A stretch of 64,000 bases of DNA from Ectopseudomonas chengduensis (lineage in GTDB: Bacteria > Pseudomonadota > Gammaproteobacteria > Pseudomonadales > Pseudomonadaceae). The stretch lies in contig NZ_JACFYZ010000018.1 in NCBI RefSeq assembly GCF_015712065.1, positions 1-64,000 of the forward strand, in the 5' to 3' direction. Below are positions 1 to 11,756 of this stretch, piece after piece. Both the position numbers and the translations under genes were made by a program. Every line of letters starts with the position of its first letter. Position 1 is the first letter of the stretch. The notes below the pieces were generated by a model. It saw only the letters and a list, made by a program, of their open reading frames with translations, made no database searches and was not told the origin of the DNA.

Positions 1-524
1 GCACTTCTTCCACCACGCCGGCAGCCGGCGAGGGGATTTCCATGGAGGCCTTGTCGGACTCCAGGGTGATCAGCGACTGGTCAGCTTCGATGCTGTCACC
101 AGCCTTGACCATAACCTCGATGACCTTGACCTTGCCGTCGGTGCCGATATCCGGCACGTGCACGTCCTGCACCGAAGCAGCAACCGGGGCTGCGGCAGCA
201 GGAGCAGGAGCAGGAGCGGCGGCAGGCGCAGCAGCGGGTGCAGCGGGTGCAGCGGCTTGAGCCGGTGCAGCACTGGCGGTTGCGCCACCAGCGGTGCGCA
301 GCTTGAGGATCAGGTCGCCGGTGCCGACTTCGGCATCCAGCTTGACCAGCACTTCTTCCACCACGCCGGCAGCCGGCGAGGGGATTTCCATGGAGGCCTT
401 GTCGGACTCCAGGGTGATCAGCGACTGGTCAGCTTCGATTGTGTCGCCGGCCTTGACCATGACTTCGATGACCTTGACCTTGCCGTCGGTGCCGATATCC
501 GGCACATGCACGTCCTGCACGCTG
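1..524. repeat. Direct repeat encoding lipoyl domains of aceF
   Basis: Bases 1-176 and 349-524 are nearly identical over their length with only scattered differences (for example around 86-100 against 434-448). The period is 348 bases, or 116 codons, one lipoyl domain plus linker. The first lipoyl domain (about 640-850) is clearly more diverged. This looks like a recent internal duplication or gene conversion inside the gene. Confidence 0.9.
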
Positions 525-850
525 CTGGTGGCAGCGGCGGGCGCTGCAGCCGGAGCGGCTGCTTGCGGCGCTTCGGCAGGTGCGGCTGCGGCTTTCGGCG
601 CAGGCGCCGCTTGCGCAGCACCTTCGACTTCCAGCACCAGCAGCTCGTCGCCTTCCTTCAGGCGGTCGCCGATCTTGACCTTGATTTCCTTGACCACGCC
701 GGCCTTGGGCGAGGGCACTTCCATGGAGGCCTTGTCGGACTCCAGGGTCAGTACGCTCTGCTCGGCTTCGATACGGTCGCCGACCTTGACCAGCAGTTCA
801 ATCACCTCGCCTTCACCGCCGAGGTCGGGTACGCGAATCAATTCACTCAT
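1..850 (-). CDS. aceF: Pyruvate dehydrogenase E2, dihydrolipoyl acetyltransferase (N-terminal part only)
   Basis: E2 core subunit of the cytoplasmic pyruvate dehydrogenase complex; its lipoyl arms carry acetyl groups from E1 to CoA. The gene runs off the left edge, so only about 283 N-terminal residues are seen and the catalytic domain is outside. Two full lipoyl domains and most of a third are visible, each with an ESDKASMEIP/VP motif holding the lipoylated lysine (Lys40 in the first), joined by Ala/Pro-rich flexible linkers. The start ATG at 850 follows GGAGCG. It lies 11 bases downstream of aceE and must be co-transcribed with it. Domains two and three are nearly identical at DNA level (see repeat). 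Confidence 0.97.
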   Translation of the reverse strand, partial: MSELIRVPDLGGEGEVIELLVKVGDRIEAEQSVLTLESDKASMEVPSPKAGVVKEIKVKIGDRLKEGDELLVLEVEGAAQAAPAPKAAAAPAEAPQAAAPAAAPAAATSSVQDVHVPDIGTDGKVKVIEVMVKAGDTIEADQSLITLESDKASMEIPSPAAGVVEEVLVKLDAEVGTGDLILKLRTAGGATASAAPAQAAAPAAPAAAPAAAPAPAPAAAAPVAASVQDVHVPDIGTDGKVKVIEVMVKAGDSIEADQSLITLESDKASMEIPSPAAGVVEEV

Positions 851-861
851 CGCTACGCTCC

Positions 862-3507
<2,646 letters not shown>

Positions 3508-3618
3508 GGCTTGCTCCAGGGCGGAAAGGCTTCCAGAATCGGAGGCCAGTTGGGTCTCACCGGCTTTTTGGGCGGGCGAGTTGAAATTCTTGGATTTACC
3601 GGGGGTAGGACCGGCCGC

Positions 3619-3688
3619 TTGTAGTTTTACTACATTTCGACGACGGATTCAGCCCTCTGGATACAATTCTTTCGTAGTAAAACTACAA
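3619..3688. promoter_or_regulatory. Twin palindromic operators and putative aceE promoter
   Basis: TTGTAGTTTTACTAC (3619-3633) is repeated inverted as GTAGTAAAACTACAA (3674-3688), a perfect 15-base inverted repeat. Each arm is itself a palindrome of the form GTAGT-NNN-ACTAC, which fits the T-N-GT-N3-AC-N-A pattern of FadR-subfamily GntR operators (PdhR and FadR sites have GGT-N3-ACC). On the minus strand, TTGTAG (3688-3683) and TGTATC (3665-3660) with a 17-base spacer make a possible sigma70 promoter for aceE, so the right operator would cover the -35. TACAAT at 3662-3667 could serve as a -10 on the plus strand for glnE, but no good -35 goes with it. Regulator identity is inference. Confidence 0.6.
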
Positions 3689-3778
3689 TCCGCGGCACCG
3701 CCGGCCGCGCGTGCCCCGCTGGAGCGGGGCTGCGGGCGATTGCACCGTGCGTCCGGCAGTCCGCCAAAAGGATAGACC

Positions 3779-6736
3779 ATGAGCCTGCCGTTGCTGGTCG
3801 AGTTGCCCCCTTCTCTTATCTCCCTGGCCGAACGCGCCGAACAGTCACTGCAAACCGCTTTGGCCGAACATCAAGCTCTGGCTGAACGTGTCGCCGCCTG
3901 GCCGCAAGAACGCCGCAATGCCTGGCGGCAGGTGTCGGCGCTGAGCGATTTCGTCGCCGAGCAGGCTCAGCGCGATCCACAGATGTTCGTCGCGCTGGCG
4001 GAGTCCGGTGAGCTGGAGCGCAGCCTGGCATCGGGCGAGCTGCGCCAGCAACTGGAGGCGCAGTTGGCCGAGTGTGCCGATGAGGATGCCTTGGGACGCT
4101 GCCTGCGCCGCTTTCGCAATCGCCAGCAACTGCGCATCATCTGGCGCGACTTCAGTCGCCAGGCGGCGCTCGGTGAAACTTGTCGCGATCTGTCCGATCT
4201 CGCCGATGCCTGCATCGATCTGGCCTATCACTGGCTGTACCCGCGCCATTGCGCGCAGTTCGGTACGCCGGTGGGGCGGCGCAGCGGCCAGCCGCAGCAC
4301 ATGGTCATCCTCGGTATGGGCAAGCTCGGTGCGCACGAACTCAACCTGTCTTCGGACATCGACCTGATCTTCGGCTATCCCGAAGGTGGCGAGACCGAGG
4401 GTGTGAAGCGCCCGCTGGATAATCAGGAGTTCTTCATCCGTCTGGGGCAGAAGCTGATCAAGGCGCTGGATGCGATCACCGTCGACGGCTTCGTGTTCCG
4501 CACCGACATGCGCCTGCGCCCATATGGCTCGAGCGGCGCGCTGGTGTTCAGCTTCAACGCGCTGGAGCAGTACTACCAGGACCAGGGCCGTGACTGGGAG
4601 CGCTACGCCATGATCAAGGCGCGCGTGGTGGGTGGCGATCAGGCCGCGGGGGCAGAACTGCTGGAGATGCTGCGCCCCTTCGTCTATCGCCGCTACCTGG
4701 ATTTCTCCGCCATCGAGGCGCTGCGCGCGATGAAGCTGCTGATCCAGCAGGAAGTGCGGCGCAAGGGCATGAGCGAGAACATCAAGCTCGGCGCCGGCGG
4801 CATTCGCGAGATCGAGTTCATCGCCCAGGCCTTCCAGCTGATTCACGGCGGGCGCGACCTCAGCCTGCAGCAGCGGCCGCTGCTCAAGGTGCTGGCCACG
4901 CTGGAGGGGCAGGGCTATCTGCCGCCTGCCGTGGTTGCGGAGATGAAGGAAGGCTACGAGTTCCTGCGTTATGCCGAGCATGCGTTGCAGGGCATCGGTG
5001 ATCGGCAAACGCAGATGCTGCCGGCCGACCCGCAGGATCAGGCGCGTGTGGCGGCGATCATGGGCTTCGCTGACTGGGCGAGTTTTCATGAGCGCCTGAT
5101 ACACTGGCGTGGCCGCATCGAGTGGCACTTTCAGCAGGTAATCGCCGATCCTGACGAAGATGAGTCGGATGCTGGCGAGGCTTGCGTGGGTGCCGAGTGG
5201 CTGCCTCTATGGCAGGGGGCGCTGGACGAAGAGGCTGCCGCGCTGCAGTTGCAGGAGGCGGGTTTCGTCGAGCCTGGCGCAGCCTGTCGACGTCTGGGGG
5301 ATCTGCGCAACGGCCCGCAGGTGCGCGCCATGCAGCGCCTCGGTCGTGAGCGTCTGGATGCGTTCATTCCACGCCTGCTGGCGCAGACTGTCGAGCACGA
5401 CAAGCCGGATCTGGTGCTGGAGCGTGTGCTGCCGCTGGTGGAAAAGGTCGCACGGCGTTCGGCCTACCTAGTGTTGCTGAGCGAAAATCCAGGCGCGCTG
5501 GAGCGGCTGATCAGTCTTTGCGCAGGCAGTCCGTGGATCGCCGAGCAGATCGCCCGCTATCCGCTGTTGCTCGACGAGCTGCTCAACGAAGGACGGCTGT
5601 ATTCGCCGCCGCTGGCGCCGGAGCTGGCGGCCGAGCTGCGCGAACGGCTGATCCGTATTCCCGAGGAGGATCTGGAGCAGCAGATGGAGGCGCTGCGTCA
5701 CTTCAAGCTGGCCCACAGCCTGCGTGTGGCAGCGTCGGAAATCGCCGGCACCTTGCCGTTGATGAAGGTCTCGGATTATCTGACCTGGCTGGCGGAGGCG
5801 ATCCTCGACCAGGTGCTGGCACTCGCCTGGCAGCACACGGTGCAACGCCATGGGCGGCCGCGCCGTGCCGATGGTTCGCCGTGTGATCCTGATTTCATCA
5901 TCGTCGGTTACGGCAAGGTCGGTGGCCTGGAATTCGGCCATGGCTCGGACCTGGATCTGGTGTTCATTCATGATGGTGACCCGCAGGCCGAGACCGACGG
6001 CGCCAAGCCCATTGATGGCGCGCAGTTCTTCACCCGTCTGGGCCAGCGCATCATTCACCTGCTGACCACCCAGACCACCTCCGGCGCGCTCTACGAGGTG
6101 GACATGCGCCTGCGACCATCGGGCGCAGCCGGGCTTCTGGTCAGCTCGCTCGGCGCCTTCCAGCGCTATCAGGAAAACGAGGCCTGGACCTGGGAGCACC
6201 AGGCGCTGGTGCGCGCACGGGTGCTGGTGGGATGTTCGCGCCTGGCCGGCGAATTCGCTCGCGTGCGCGCCGAGGTGCTAGGCCGTCAGCGCGATATCGC
6301 GGCACTGCGCGTCGAGGTCAGCGAGATGCGCGCGAAGATGCGCGACAACCTTGGCAACAAAAATACCGCAGCCGGAACGGCGCCGAATGCCTTCGAGGCC
6401 ACGTCCTCCTTCGATCTGAAGCAGGACGCCGGTGGTATCGTCGATATCGAATTTATGGTGCAATACGCGGCTCTGGCCTGGTCGTGGCAACACCCGCAGC
6501 TACTCGAGTTCACCGATAACATCCGCATTCTGGAAGGTCTGGAGCGGGTCGGTCTGATGGGCGCCGAGGATGCCGCATTGCTGCGCGAGGTCTACAAGAT
6601 CTATCGCTCGGCTGCCCATCGCCAGGCGCTGCAGAAGCAGCCTGGGGTGGTGCCGGGTGATCAGTTCCAGGATGAGCGCCGCGCCGTGATGCGCCTGTGG
6701 CGTGAGCTGGGGCTTGAGTTGAACAATGGGGCCTGA
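3779..6736 (+). CDS. glnE: Bifunctional glutamine synthetase adenylyltransferase / adenylyl-removing enzyme
   Basis: Adenylylates and de-adenylylates glutamine synthetase in response to PII and glutamine. 985 residues, about the usual length of around 950-980. Two nucleotidyltransferase halves are visible: the N-terminal deadenylylase motif GMGKLGAHELNLSSDIDLIF (about residues 178-197) and the C-terminal adenylylase motif GYGKVGGLEFGHGSDLDLVF (about 705-724). The ATG at 3779 has AAGGA nine bases upstream. It is divergent from aceE. The stop codon lies in the loop of a small hairpin (6727-6743), and ilvE follows after 49 bases, so the two are probably co-transcribed. Confidence 0.97.
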   Translation: MSLPLLVELPPSLISLAERAEQSLQTALAEHQALAERVAAWPQERRNAWRQVSALSDFVAEQAQRDPQMFVALAESGELERSLASGELRQQLEAQLAECADEDALGRCLRRFRNRQQLRIIWRDFSRQAALGETCRDLSDLADACIDLAYHWLYPRHCAQFGTPVGRRSGQPQHMVILGMGKLGAHELNLSSDIDLIFGYPEGGETEGVKRPLDNQEFFIRLGQKLIKALDAITVDGFVFRTDMRLRPYGSSGALVFSFNALEQYYQDQGRDWERYAMIKARVVGGDQAAGAELLEMLRPFVYRRYLDFSAIEALRAMKLLIQQEVRRKGMSENIKLGAGGIREIEFIAQAFQLIHGGRDLSLQQRPLLKVLATLEGQGYLPPAVVAEMKEGYEFLRYAEHALQGIGDRQTQMLPADPQDQARVAAIMGFADWASFHERLIHWRGRIEWHFQQVIADPDEDESDAGEACVGAEWLPLWQGALDEEAAALQLQEAGFVEPGAACRRLGDLRNGPQVRAMQRLGRERLDAFIPRLLAQTVEHDKPDLVLERVLPLVEKVARRSAYLVLLSENPGALERLISLCAGSPWIAEQIARYPLLLDELLNEGRLYSPPLAPELAAELRERLIRIPEEDLEQQMEALRHFKLAHSLRVAASEIAGTLPLMKVSDYLTWLAEAILDQVLALAWQHTVQRHGRPRRADGSPCDPDFIIVGYGKVGGLEFGHGSDLDLVFIHDGDPQAETDGAKPIDGAQFFTRLGQRIIHLLTTQTTSGALYEVDMRLRPSGAAGLLVSSLGAFQRYQENEAWTWEHQALVRARVLVGCSRLAGEFARVRAEVLGRQRDIAALRVEVSEMRAKMRDNLGNKNTAAGTAPNAFEATSSFDLKQDAGGIVDIEFMVQYAALAWSWQHPQLLEFTDNIRILEGLERVGLMGAEDAALLREVYKIYRSAAHRQALQKQPGVVPGDQFQDERRAVMRLWRELGLELNNGA

Positions 6737-6743
6737 GGCCCCA
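6727..6743 (+). other. Hairpin with the glnE stop codon as its loop
   Basis: TGGGGCC (6727-6733) pairs perfectly with GGCCCCA (6737-6743); the three-base loop is the TGA stop of glnE (6734-6736). There is no T-run, so it is not a standard terminator. It may stabilise the 3' end or damp read-through into ilvE, or it may be chance in GC-rich DNA. Confidence 0.5.
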
Positions 6744-6785
6744 CCTACTGATCGAACCGTGAAGCGAATTTGAGGAGCAGGCAAG

Positions 6786-7709
6786 ATGTCGATGTCCGAC
6801 CGTGATGGCGTGATCTGGTACGACGGCAAACTGGTGCCGTGGCGCGAAGCCAACACCCATGTGCTGACCCATACCCTGCACTACGGCATGGGCGTGTTCG
6901 AGGGCGTGCGTGCCTACAACACCCCGGACGGCACCGCGATCTTCCGCCTGCAGGCGCACACCGACCGCCTGTTCGATTCGGCGCACATCTTCAACATGCA
7001 GATTCCTTTCAGCAAGGAAGAGATCAACGAAGCGCAGCGCGCCGCCGTGCGTGAAAATGGCCTGGAAAGCGCCTACCTGCGCCCGATGGTGTTCTTCGGC
7101 AGCGAAGGCATGGGCCTGCGCGCTTCCGGCCTGAAGGTGCACGTGATCGTCGCTGCCTGGCACTGGGGCGCCTACATGGGCGAAGAGGCGCTGGAAGCCG
7201 GCATCAAGGTGCGCACCAGCTCCTACACCCGCCACCACGTCAACATCGCCATGACCCGTGCCAAGGCCAACGGCAACTACATCAACTCGATGCTGGCCCT
7301 GCAGGAAGCCATCTCTGGCGGTGCCGACGAGGCCATGCTGCTGGATCCGGAAGGCTACGTGGCCGAAGGCTCGGGCGAGAACATCTTCCTGGTTAAGGAC
7401 GGTGTGGTGTACACCCCGGAAGTGACCTCCTGCCTCAACGGCATCACGCGCAGCACCATCCTGACCCTGGCTGAAGAACACGGCATCAAGGTGGTCGAGA
7501 AACGCATCACCCGTGATGAGGTGTACATCGCCGACGAGGCCTTCTTCACCGGTACCGCCGCTGAAGTCACGCCGATTCGTGAAGTGGATGGTCGCAAGAT
7601 TGGTGCCGGCCGCCGCGGTCCGGTTACCGAGAAGCTGCAGAAAGCCTACTTCGACCTAGTCACCGGCAAAACCGGTGGCCACGCCGAATGGCGTACGCTG
7701 GTTAAATAA
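6786..7709 (+). CDS. ilvE: Branched-chain amino acid aminotransferase
   Basis: PLP enzyme of fold type IV that carries out the last step of leucine, isoleucine and valine synthesis (and first step of their breakdown) in the cytoplasm. 307 residues, typical. The N-terminal motif HYGMGVFEGVRAY (about 32-44) and the PLP lysine in TRAKANGNYIN (Lys160) are present, as is the downstream EGSGENIF motif. ATG at 6786 follows GAGGAGCAG; a second in-frame ATG at 6792 is possible. It follows glnE and is closed off from the LPS locus by a terminator at 7727-7759. Confidence 0.96.
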   Translation: MSMSDRDGVIWYDGKLVPWREANTHVLTHTLHYGMGVFEGVRAYNTPDGTAIFRLQAHTDRLFDSAHIFNMQIPFSKEEINEAQRAAVRENGLESAYLRPMVFFGSEGMGLRASGLKVHVIVAAWHWGAYMGEEALEAGIKVRTSSYTRHHVNIAMTRAKANGNYINSMLALQEAISGGADEAMLLDPEGYVAEGSGENIFLVKDGVVYTPEVTSCLNGITRSTILTLAEEHGIKVVEKRITRDEVYIADEAFFTGTAAEVTPIREVDGRKIGAGRRGPVTEKLQKAYFDLVTGKTGGHAEWRTLVK

Positions 7710-7726
7710 GCGATTGCTCGAAGGCT

Positions 7727-7759
7727 CGACGGGGAGGCGAAAGCCTCCCCGGTCGTTTC
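7727..7759 (+). terminator. Intrinsic terminator after ilvE
   Basis: GGGGAGGC (7731-7738) pairs with GCCTCCCC (7743-7750) around a GAAA tetraloop; CGAC before and GTCG after extend the stem past one bulged G. A short TTT run follows (7757-7759). It separates ilvE from waaF and starts the LPS transcription unit afresh. Confidence 0.75.
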
Positions 7760-7769
7760 TGGAAAGAAT

Positions 7770-8813
7770 ATGAAGATACTGATCGTTGGGCCAAGCTGGG
7801 TAGGCGACATGGTGATGGCGCAGACGCTGTTCCAGTGCCTGAAGCAACGCCATCCCGAGTGCGAGATCGATGTGCTGGCGCCGGACTGGAGCCGGCCAAT
7901 CCTCGAGCGTATGCCCGAGGTGCGCGCCGCGCTGAGCCTGCCGCTCGGCCATGGCGTGCTCGACCTGGCCACGCGCCGGCGCATCGGCAAGTCGCTGGCC
8001 GGCCAGTACGACCAGGCCATCCTGCTGCCCAACTCGCTGAAGTCCGCCTTGGTGCCCTGGTTCGCCGGCATCCCCAAGCGCACCGGCTGGAAGGGCGAGA
8101 TGCGCTATGGCTTGCTCAACGATATTCGTACGCTGGACAAAGACCGCTATCCGCTGATGATCGAGCGCTTCATGGCGCTGGCCTATGAGCCCGGCGCTGC
8201 CTTGTCGCAGCCCTATCCGCAGCCACGTCTGGTGATCGATGAAGCCAGTCGTGATGCCGCGCTGGTCAAGTTCGAACTGCAGCTGGATCGCCCGGTGCTG
8301 GCGCTGTGTCCCGGTGCCGAATTCGGCGAGGCCAAACGCTGGCCGGCCGAGCACTATGCCAAGGTCGCCGAGATCAAGATTCGCGAGGGTTGGCAGGTCT
8401 GGCTGTTCGGCTCTAAGAACGACCATGCCGGCGGTGAAGACATTCGCATGCGCCTGATTCCGGGGCTGCGTGAGGAAGTCAGCAACCTGTCCGGGCAGAC
8501 CAGCCTGGCCGAGGCCATCGACCTGATGTCGGCGGCCACTGCGGTGGTGTCCAACGACTCCGGGCTGATGCATGTGGCAGCGGCGCTGAACCGTCCGCTG
8601 GTGGCGGTCTACGGCTCCACCTCGCCAGGTTTCACCCCGCCGTTGGCCGATCGCGTCGAGATCGTTCGTCTGGGGTTGGAGTGCAGCCCCTGCTTCGATC
8701 GAACCTGCCGTTACGGTCACTACAACTGCCTGCGCGAACTCAAGCCGCGCCCGGTGATCGAGGCGCTGGATCGGCTGGTCGGCGAAACCTTGACCCTGGT
8801 CGAGGGCGACTGA
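7770..8813 (+). CDS. waaF: ADP-heptose:LPS heptosyltransferase II
   Basis: Adds the second L-glycero-D-manno-heptose to the inner core of LPS at the inner face of the cytoplasmic membrane. 347 residues, GT9 family with two Rossmann halves. It opens with MKILIVGPSWVGDMVMAQTL, carries the ADP-heptose-binding stretch VVSNDSGLMHVAAALNRP (about 256-273), and has the usual Cys-rich tail (ECSPCFDRTCRYGHYNC). ATG at 7770 follows GGAAAG. First gene of the LPS core run; waaC begins one base after its stop. Confidence 0.96.
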   Translation: MKILIVGPSWVGDMVMAQTLFQCLKQRHPECEIDVLAPDWSRPILERMPEVRAALSLPLGHGVLDLATRRRIGKSLAGQYDQAILLPNSLKSALVPWFAGIPKRTGWKGEMRYGLLNDIRTLDKDRYPLMIERFMALAYEPGAALSQPYPQPRLVIDEASRDAALVKFELQLDRPVLALCPGAEFGEAKRWPAEHYAKVAEIKIREGWQVWLFGSKNDHAGGEDIRMRLIPGLREEVSNLSGQTSLAEAIDLMSAATAVVSNDSGLMHVAAALNRPLVAVYGSTSPGFTPPLADRVEIVRLGLECSPCFDRTCRYGHYNCLRELKPRPVIEALDRLVGETLTLVEGD

Positions 8814-8814
8814 T

Positions 8815-9819
8815 TTGCGGGTACTGATCATCAAGACCTCGTCGCTGGGCGACGTGGTGCATACCCTGCCGGCGTTGACCGATGCCGCCCGCGCCATTCC
8901 TGGTATCCGCTTCGATTGGGTGGTGGAAGAAGGCTTCGCCGAGATTCCCGCCTGGCATCCGGCCGTTTCCCAGGTGATCCCGGTGGCCATCCGCCGCTGG
9001 CGCAAGCACCCGCTGCGCACCTGGCGCAGCGGTGAGTGGGCGCGTTTCAAGCAGCGCCTGCGCGAAACCCGTTACGACCTGGTGATCGACGCCCAGGGCC
9101 TGCTCAAGAGTGCCTGGCTGACGCGTTACGCGTCGGCACCGGTAGCGGGGCTGGATCGTGATTCGGCGCGTGAGCCGCTGGCCAGTCGTTTCTACGACCG
9201 CCGCTACGCGGTGGCCAAGGATCAGCATGCCCTGGAGCGTGTGCGCCAGCTGTTCGCCAAGGCGCTCGGTTATACGCTGCCGTCCGGCAGCGGCGACTAC
9301 GGTCTAAATCGCGCGGCGATGATGGATTCCGTGGCACAGCCCTATCTGGTCTTCCTGCATGGCACCACCTGGGCCAGCAAGCACTGGCCGGAAGCCGACT
9401 GGCGTGCCTTGGCCGAACGCATGGATGAGCTGGGTTGGGCCGTGCGCCTGCCCTGGGGTAACGAGACCGAGAAGGCGCGTGCCGAGCGCATCGCTGCCGG
9501 CCTCACGCATGCCGCCGTGCTGCCGAAGCTGAACCTGGCCGGCGTGGCTAAGGTGATCGCCGGTGCCAGCGCCTGCGTCTCCGTCGACACCGGGCTCGGC
9601 CATCTGGCTGCTGCGCTGGATGTACCCAATATTTCTCTGTATGGCCCGACGCTGCCTGGCAAGGTGGGCGCCTATGGCCGTAGTCAGATACACCTGTGTG
9701 CAAGTGGCCCGGGCGCCGGCAGCGGTGACCGTGACAAGCCCTGCTTCGATGGTCTTGGCGCCGAGCGCGTCGGGCTGGAACTGGAGGCGCTGCTGCTCGC
9801 GCCTCCCGGCACCTTTTAA
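8815..9819 (+). CDS. waaC: ADP-heptose:LPS heptosyltransferase I
   Basis: Adds the first heptose to Kdo in the LPS inner core. GT9 family, 334 residues. It begins with the family-typical (M)RVLIIKTSSLGDVVHTLPAL, and the binding motif VSVDTGLGHLAAALDVPN lies near residue 260. The start is a TTG at 8815, one base after the waaF TGA, which suggests translational coupling; no in-frame ATG upstream would preserve the N-terminal motif. Loss is expected to give deep-rough LPS. Confidence 0.95.
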   Translation: MRVLIIKTSSLGDVVHTLPALTDAARAIPGIRFDWVVEEGFAEIPAWHPAVSQVIPVAIRRWRKHPLRTWRSGEWARFKQRLRETRYDLVIDAQGLLKSAWLTRYASAPVAGLDRDSAREPLASRFYDRRYAVAKDQHALERVRQLFAKALGYTLPSGSGDYGLNRAAMMDSVAQPYLVFLHGTTWASKHWPEADWRALAERMDELGWAVRLPWGNETEKARAERIAAGLTHAAVLPKLNLAGVAKVIAGASACVSVDTGLGHLAAALDVPNISLYGPTLPGKVGAYGRSQIHLCASGPGAGSGDRDKPCFDGLGAERVGLELEALLLAPPGTF

Positions 9820-9828
9820 GGAGCGGCT

Positions 9829-10953
9829 ATGCAACTGGCCTTCGTTCTCTACAAATACTTCCCCTTCGGCGGGCTGCAGCGCGATTTCATGCGCATCGCC
9901 CTCGAATGCCAGGCGCGTGGTCATGCCATTCGTGTTTACACGCCGATCTGGGAGGGGGAGAACCCCGGTGGCTTCGATGTGCGCGTGGCGCCGGTGCGGG
10001 CGCTGTTCAATCATCGTCGCAACGAGAAATTCAGCGCCTGGTTGCAGGCCGATTTGAAGCGCGACCCGGTCGACCGGGTGATCGGCTTCAACAAGATGCC
10101 GGGCCTTGACGTCTACTACGCCGCCGACGGCTGCTTCGAGGACAAGGCGCAGACCCTGCGCAACCCGATCTACCGCCGCTGGGGCCGCTACAAGCACTTC
10201 GCCGACTACGAGCGCGCGGTATTCGCGCCGGAGTCGAAGACCGAGATTCTGATGATCTCCGAGGTGCAGCAGCCGCTGTTCGTCAAGCACTACAAGACCC
10301 CGCTGCAGCGCTTTCACCTGCTGCCGCCCGGCATTGCCTTTGACCGCCGTGCGCCGGCCAATGCTGCCGAGATTCGCGCCGAATTCCGTCGCGAGTTCAA
10401 GCTGGCCGACGACGACCTGCTGCTGGTGCAGATCGGCTCCGGCTTCAAGACCAAGGGGCTGGATCGCAGTCTCAAGGCGCTGGCCTCACTGCCGCGCGAG
10501 CTGCGCAAGCGCACGCGGCTGATCGCCATCGGCCAGGACGATCCCAAGCCCTTCCTGCTGCAGATCAAGGCGCTGGGTCTGTCCGATCAGGTGCAGATAC
10601 TCAAGGGTCGCAGCGACATTCCGCGCTTCCTGCTTGGTGCCGATCTGCTGATCCATCCGGCTTATAACGAGAATACCGGCACCGTGCTGCTGGAGGCTCT
10701 GGTATCCGGCTTGCCGGTACTGGTCACCGATGTCTGCGGCTACGCCCACTACATCGCCGATGCCGATTGCGGCCGCGTGCTGCCCAGCCCCTTCGAGCAG
10801 AACCATCTCAACCGCACGTTGGCCGATATGCTGGCCGACCCTGAGCGCCGCGCTTTCTGGAGCCGCAACGGCCTGCTCTATGCCGATAGCGCCGACCTGT
10901 ATTCGATGCCGAAGAAGGCCGCCGATGTGATCCTCGCGGAGAGACGCGCGTGA
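9829..10953 (+). CDS. waaG: LPS core glycosyltransferase I, GT4 family
   Basis: Transfers the first outer-core hexose onto heptose II (GalN in P. aeruginosa, glucose in enterics). 374 residues, the usual WaaG length. The N-terminus MQLAFVLYKYFPFGGLQRDF and the C-terminal GT4 stretch HPAYNENTGTVLLEALVSGL, with its two glutamates, are family hallmarks. ATG at 9829 with AAGGAG upstream. Its last bases overlap the waaP start by four (GTGA), so the two are translationally coupled. Confidence 0.95.
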   Translation: MQLAFVLYKYFPFGGLQRDFMRIALECQARGHAIRVYTPIWEGENPGGFDVRVAPVRALFNHRRNEKFSAWLQADLKRDPVDRVIGFNKMPGLDVYYAADGCFEDKAQTLRNPIYRRWGRYKHFADYERAVFAPESKTEILMISEVQQPLFVKHYKTPLQRFHLLPPGIAFDRRAPANAAEIRAEFRREFKLADDDLLLVQIGSGFKTKGLDRSLKALASLPRELRKRTRLIAIGQDDPKPFLLQIKALGLSDQVQILKGRSDIPRFLLGADLLIHPAYNENTGTVLLEALVSGLPVLVTDVCGYAHYIADADCGRVLPSPFEQNHLNRTLADMLADPERRAFWSRNGLLYADSADLYSMPKKAADVILAERRA

Positions 10954-11756
10954 AGCTGATTCTTGCCGAACCCTTCAAGAGCCTGTGGGCGGGTCGCGAT
11001 GCCTTTGAGGCCGTCGAGGCGCTGCAGGGCCAGGTCTATCGCGAGTTGGAAGGGCGTCGCACCCTGCGCACCGAGGTCGACGGGCGCGGTTACTTCGTCA
11101 AGATCCACCGTGGCATCGGCTGGGGAGAAATCGCCAAGAACCTGCTTACGGCCAAAGCGCCGGTGCTGGGTGCCGCACAGGAGTGGCAGGCGATCGCCCG
11201 CCTGACCGAGGTCGGTGTGCCGACCATGACCGCCGTGGCCTACGGTGAGCACGGCGCCAATCCCGCACGCCAGCACTCGTTCATTATCACCGAAGAGCTG
11301 GCGCCGACCGTCGACCTGGAGCAGCTCAGCCTCAACTGGGCGCAGCAGCCGCCAAAGGCCGCGCTCAAGTGGGCGCTGATCCGCGAAGTGGCGCAGATGA
11401 CCGGCAACATGCACCGCGCCGGGGTCAACCACCGCGACTGCTATATCTGCCATTTCCTGCTGCACACCGATCGGCCGATTCAGGCCAGTGATCTGCACTT
11501 GTCGGTGATTGACCTGCACCGTGCCCAGGTGCGAGACACAGTGCCCCGCCGCTGGCGTGACAAGGACCTGGCCGCTCTGTATTTCTCGGTGCTGGATATC
11601 GGCCTGACTCGCCGCGACAAGTTGCGCTTTCTGCGCACCTACTTCCAGCGTCCATTGCGTCAGGTACTGCGCGAGGAAGCGACTCTGCTCGCCTGGCTGG
11701 AGCGCAAGGCGGCGAAACTGTATGAGCGTAAACAACGTTATGGAGGTCGACTGTAA
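10950..11756 (+). CDS. waaP: LPS heptose I kinase
   Basis: Phosphorylates heptose I of the inner core; in P. aeruginosa the enzyme is essential and also needed for outer membrane integrity. 268 residues with a protein-kinase-like fold: catalytic lysine in YFVKIHRG (Lys51), catalytic loop HRD (161-163), and metal-binding Asp in VIDLHRAQ. The start is a GTG at 10950 overlapping the waaG stop as GTGA. The next gene begins directly at the base after its TAA. Confidence 0.95.
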   Translation: MKLILAEPFKSLWAGRDAFEAVEALQGQVYRELEGRRTLRTEVDGRGYFVKIHRGIGWGEIAKNLLTAKAPVLGAAQEWQAIARLTEVGVPTMTAVAYGEHGANPARQHSFIITEELAPTVDLEQLSLNWAQQPPKAALKWALIREVAQMTGNMHRAGVNHRDCYICHFLLHTDRPIQASDLHLSVIDLHRAQVRDTVPRRWRDKDLAALYFSVLDIGLTRRDKLRFLRTYFQRPLRQVLREEATLLAWLERKAAKLYERKQRYGGRL

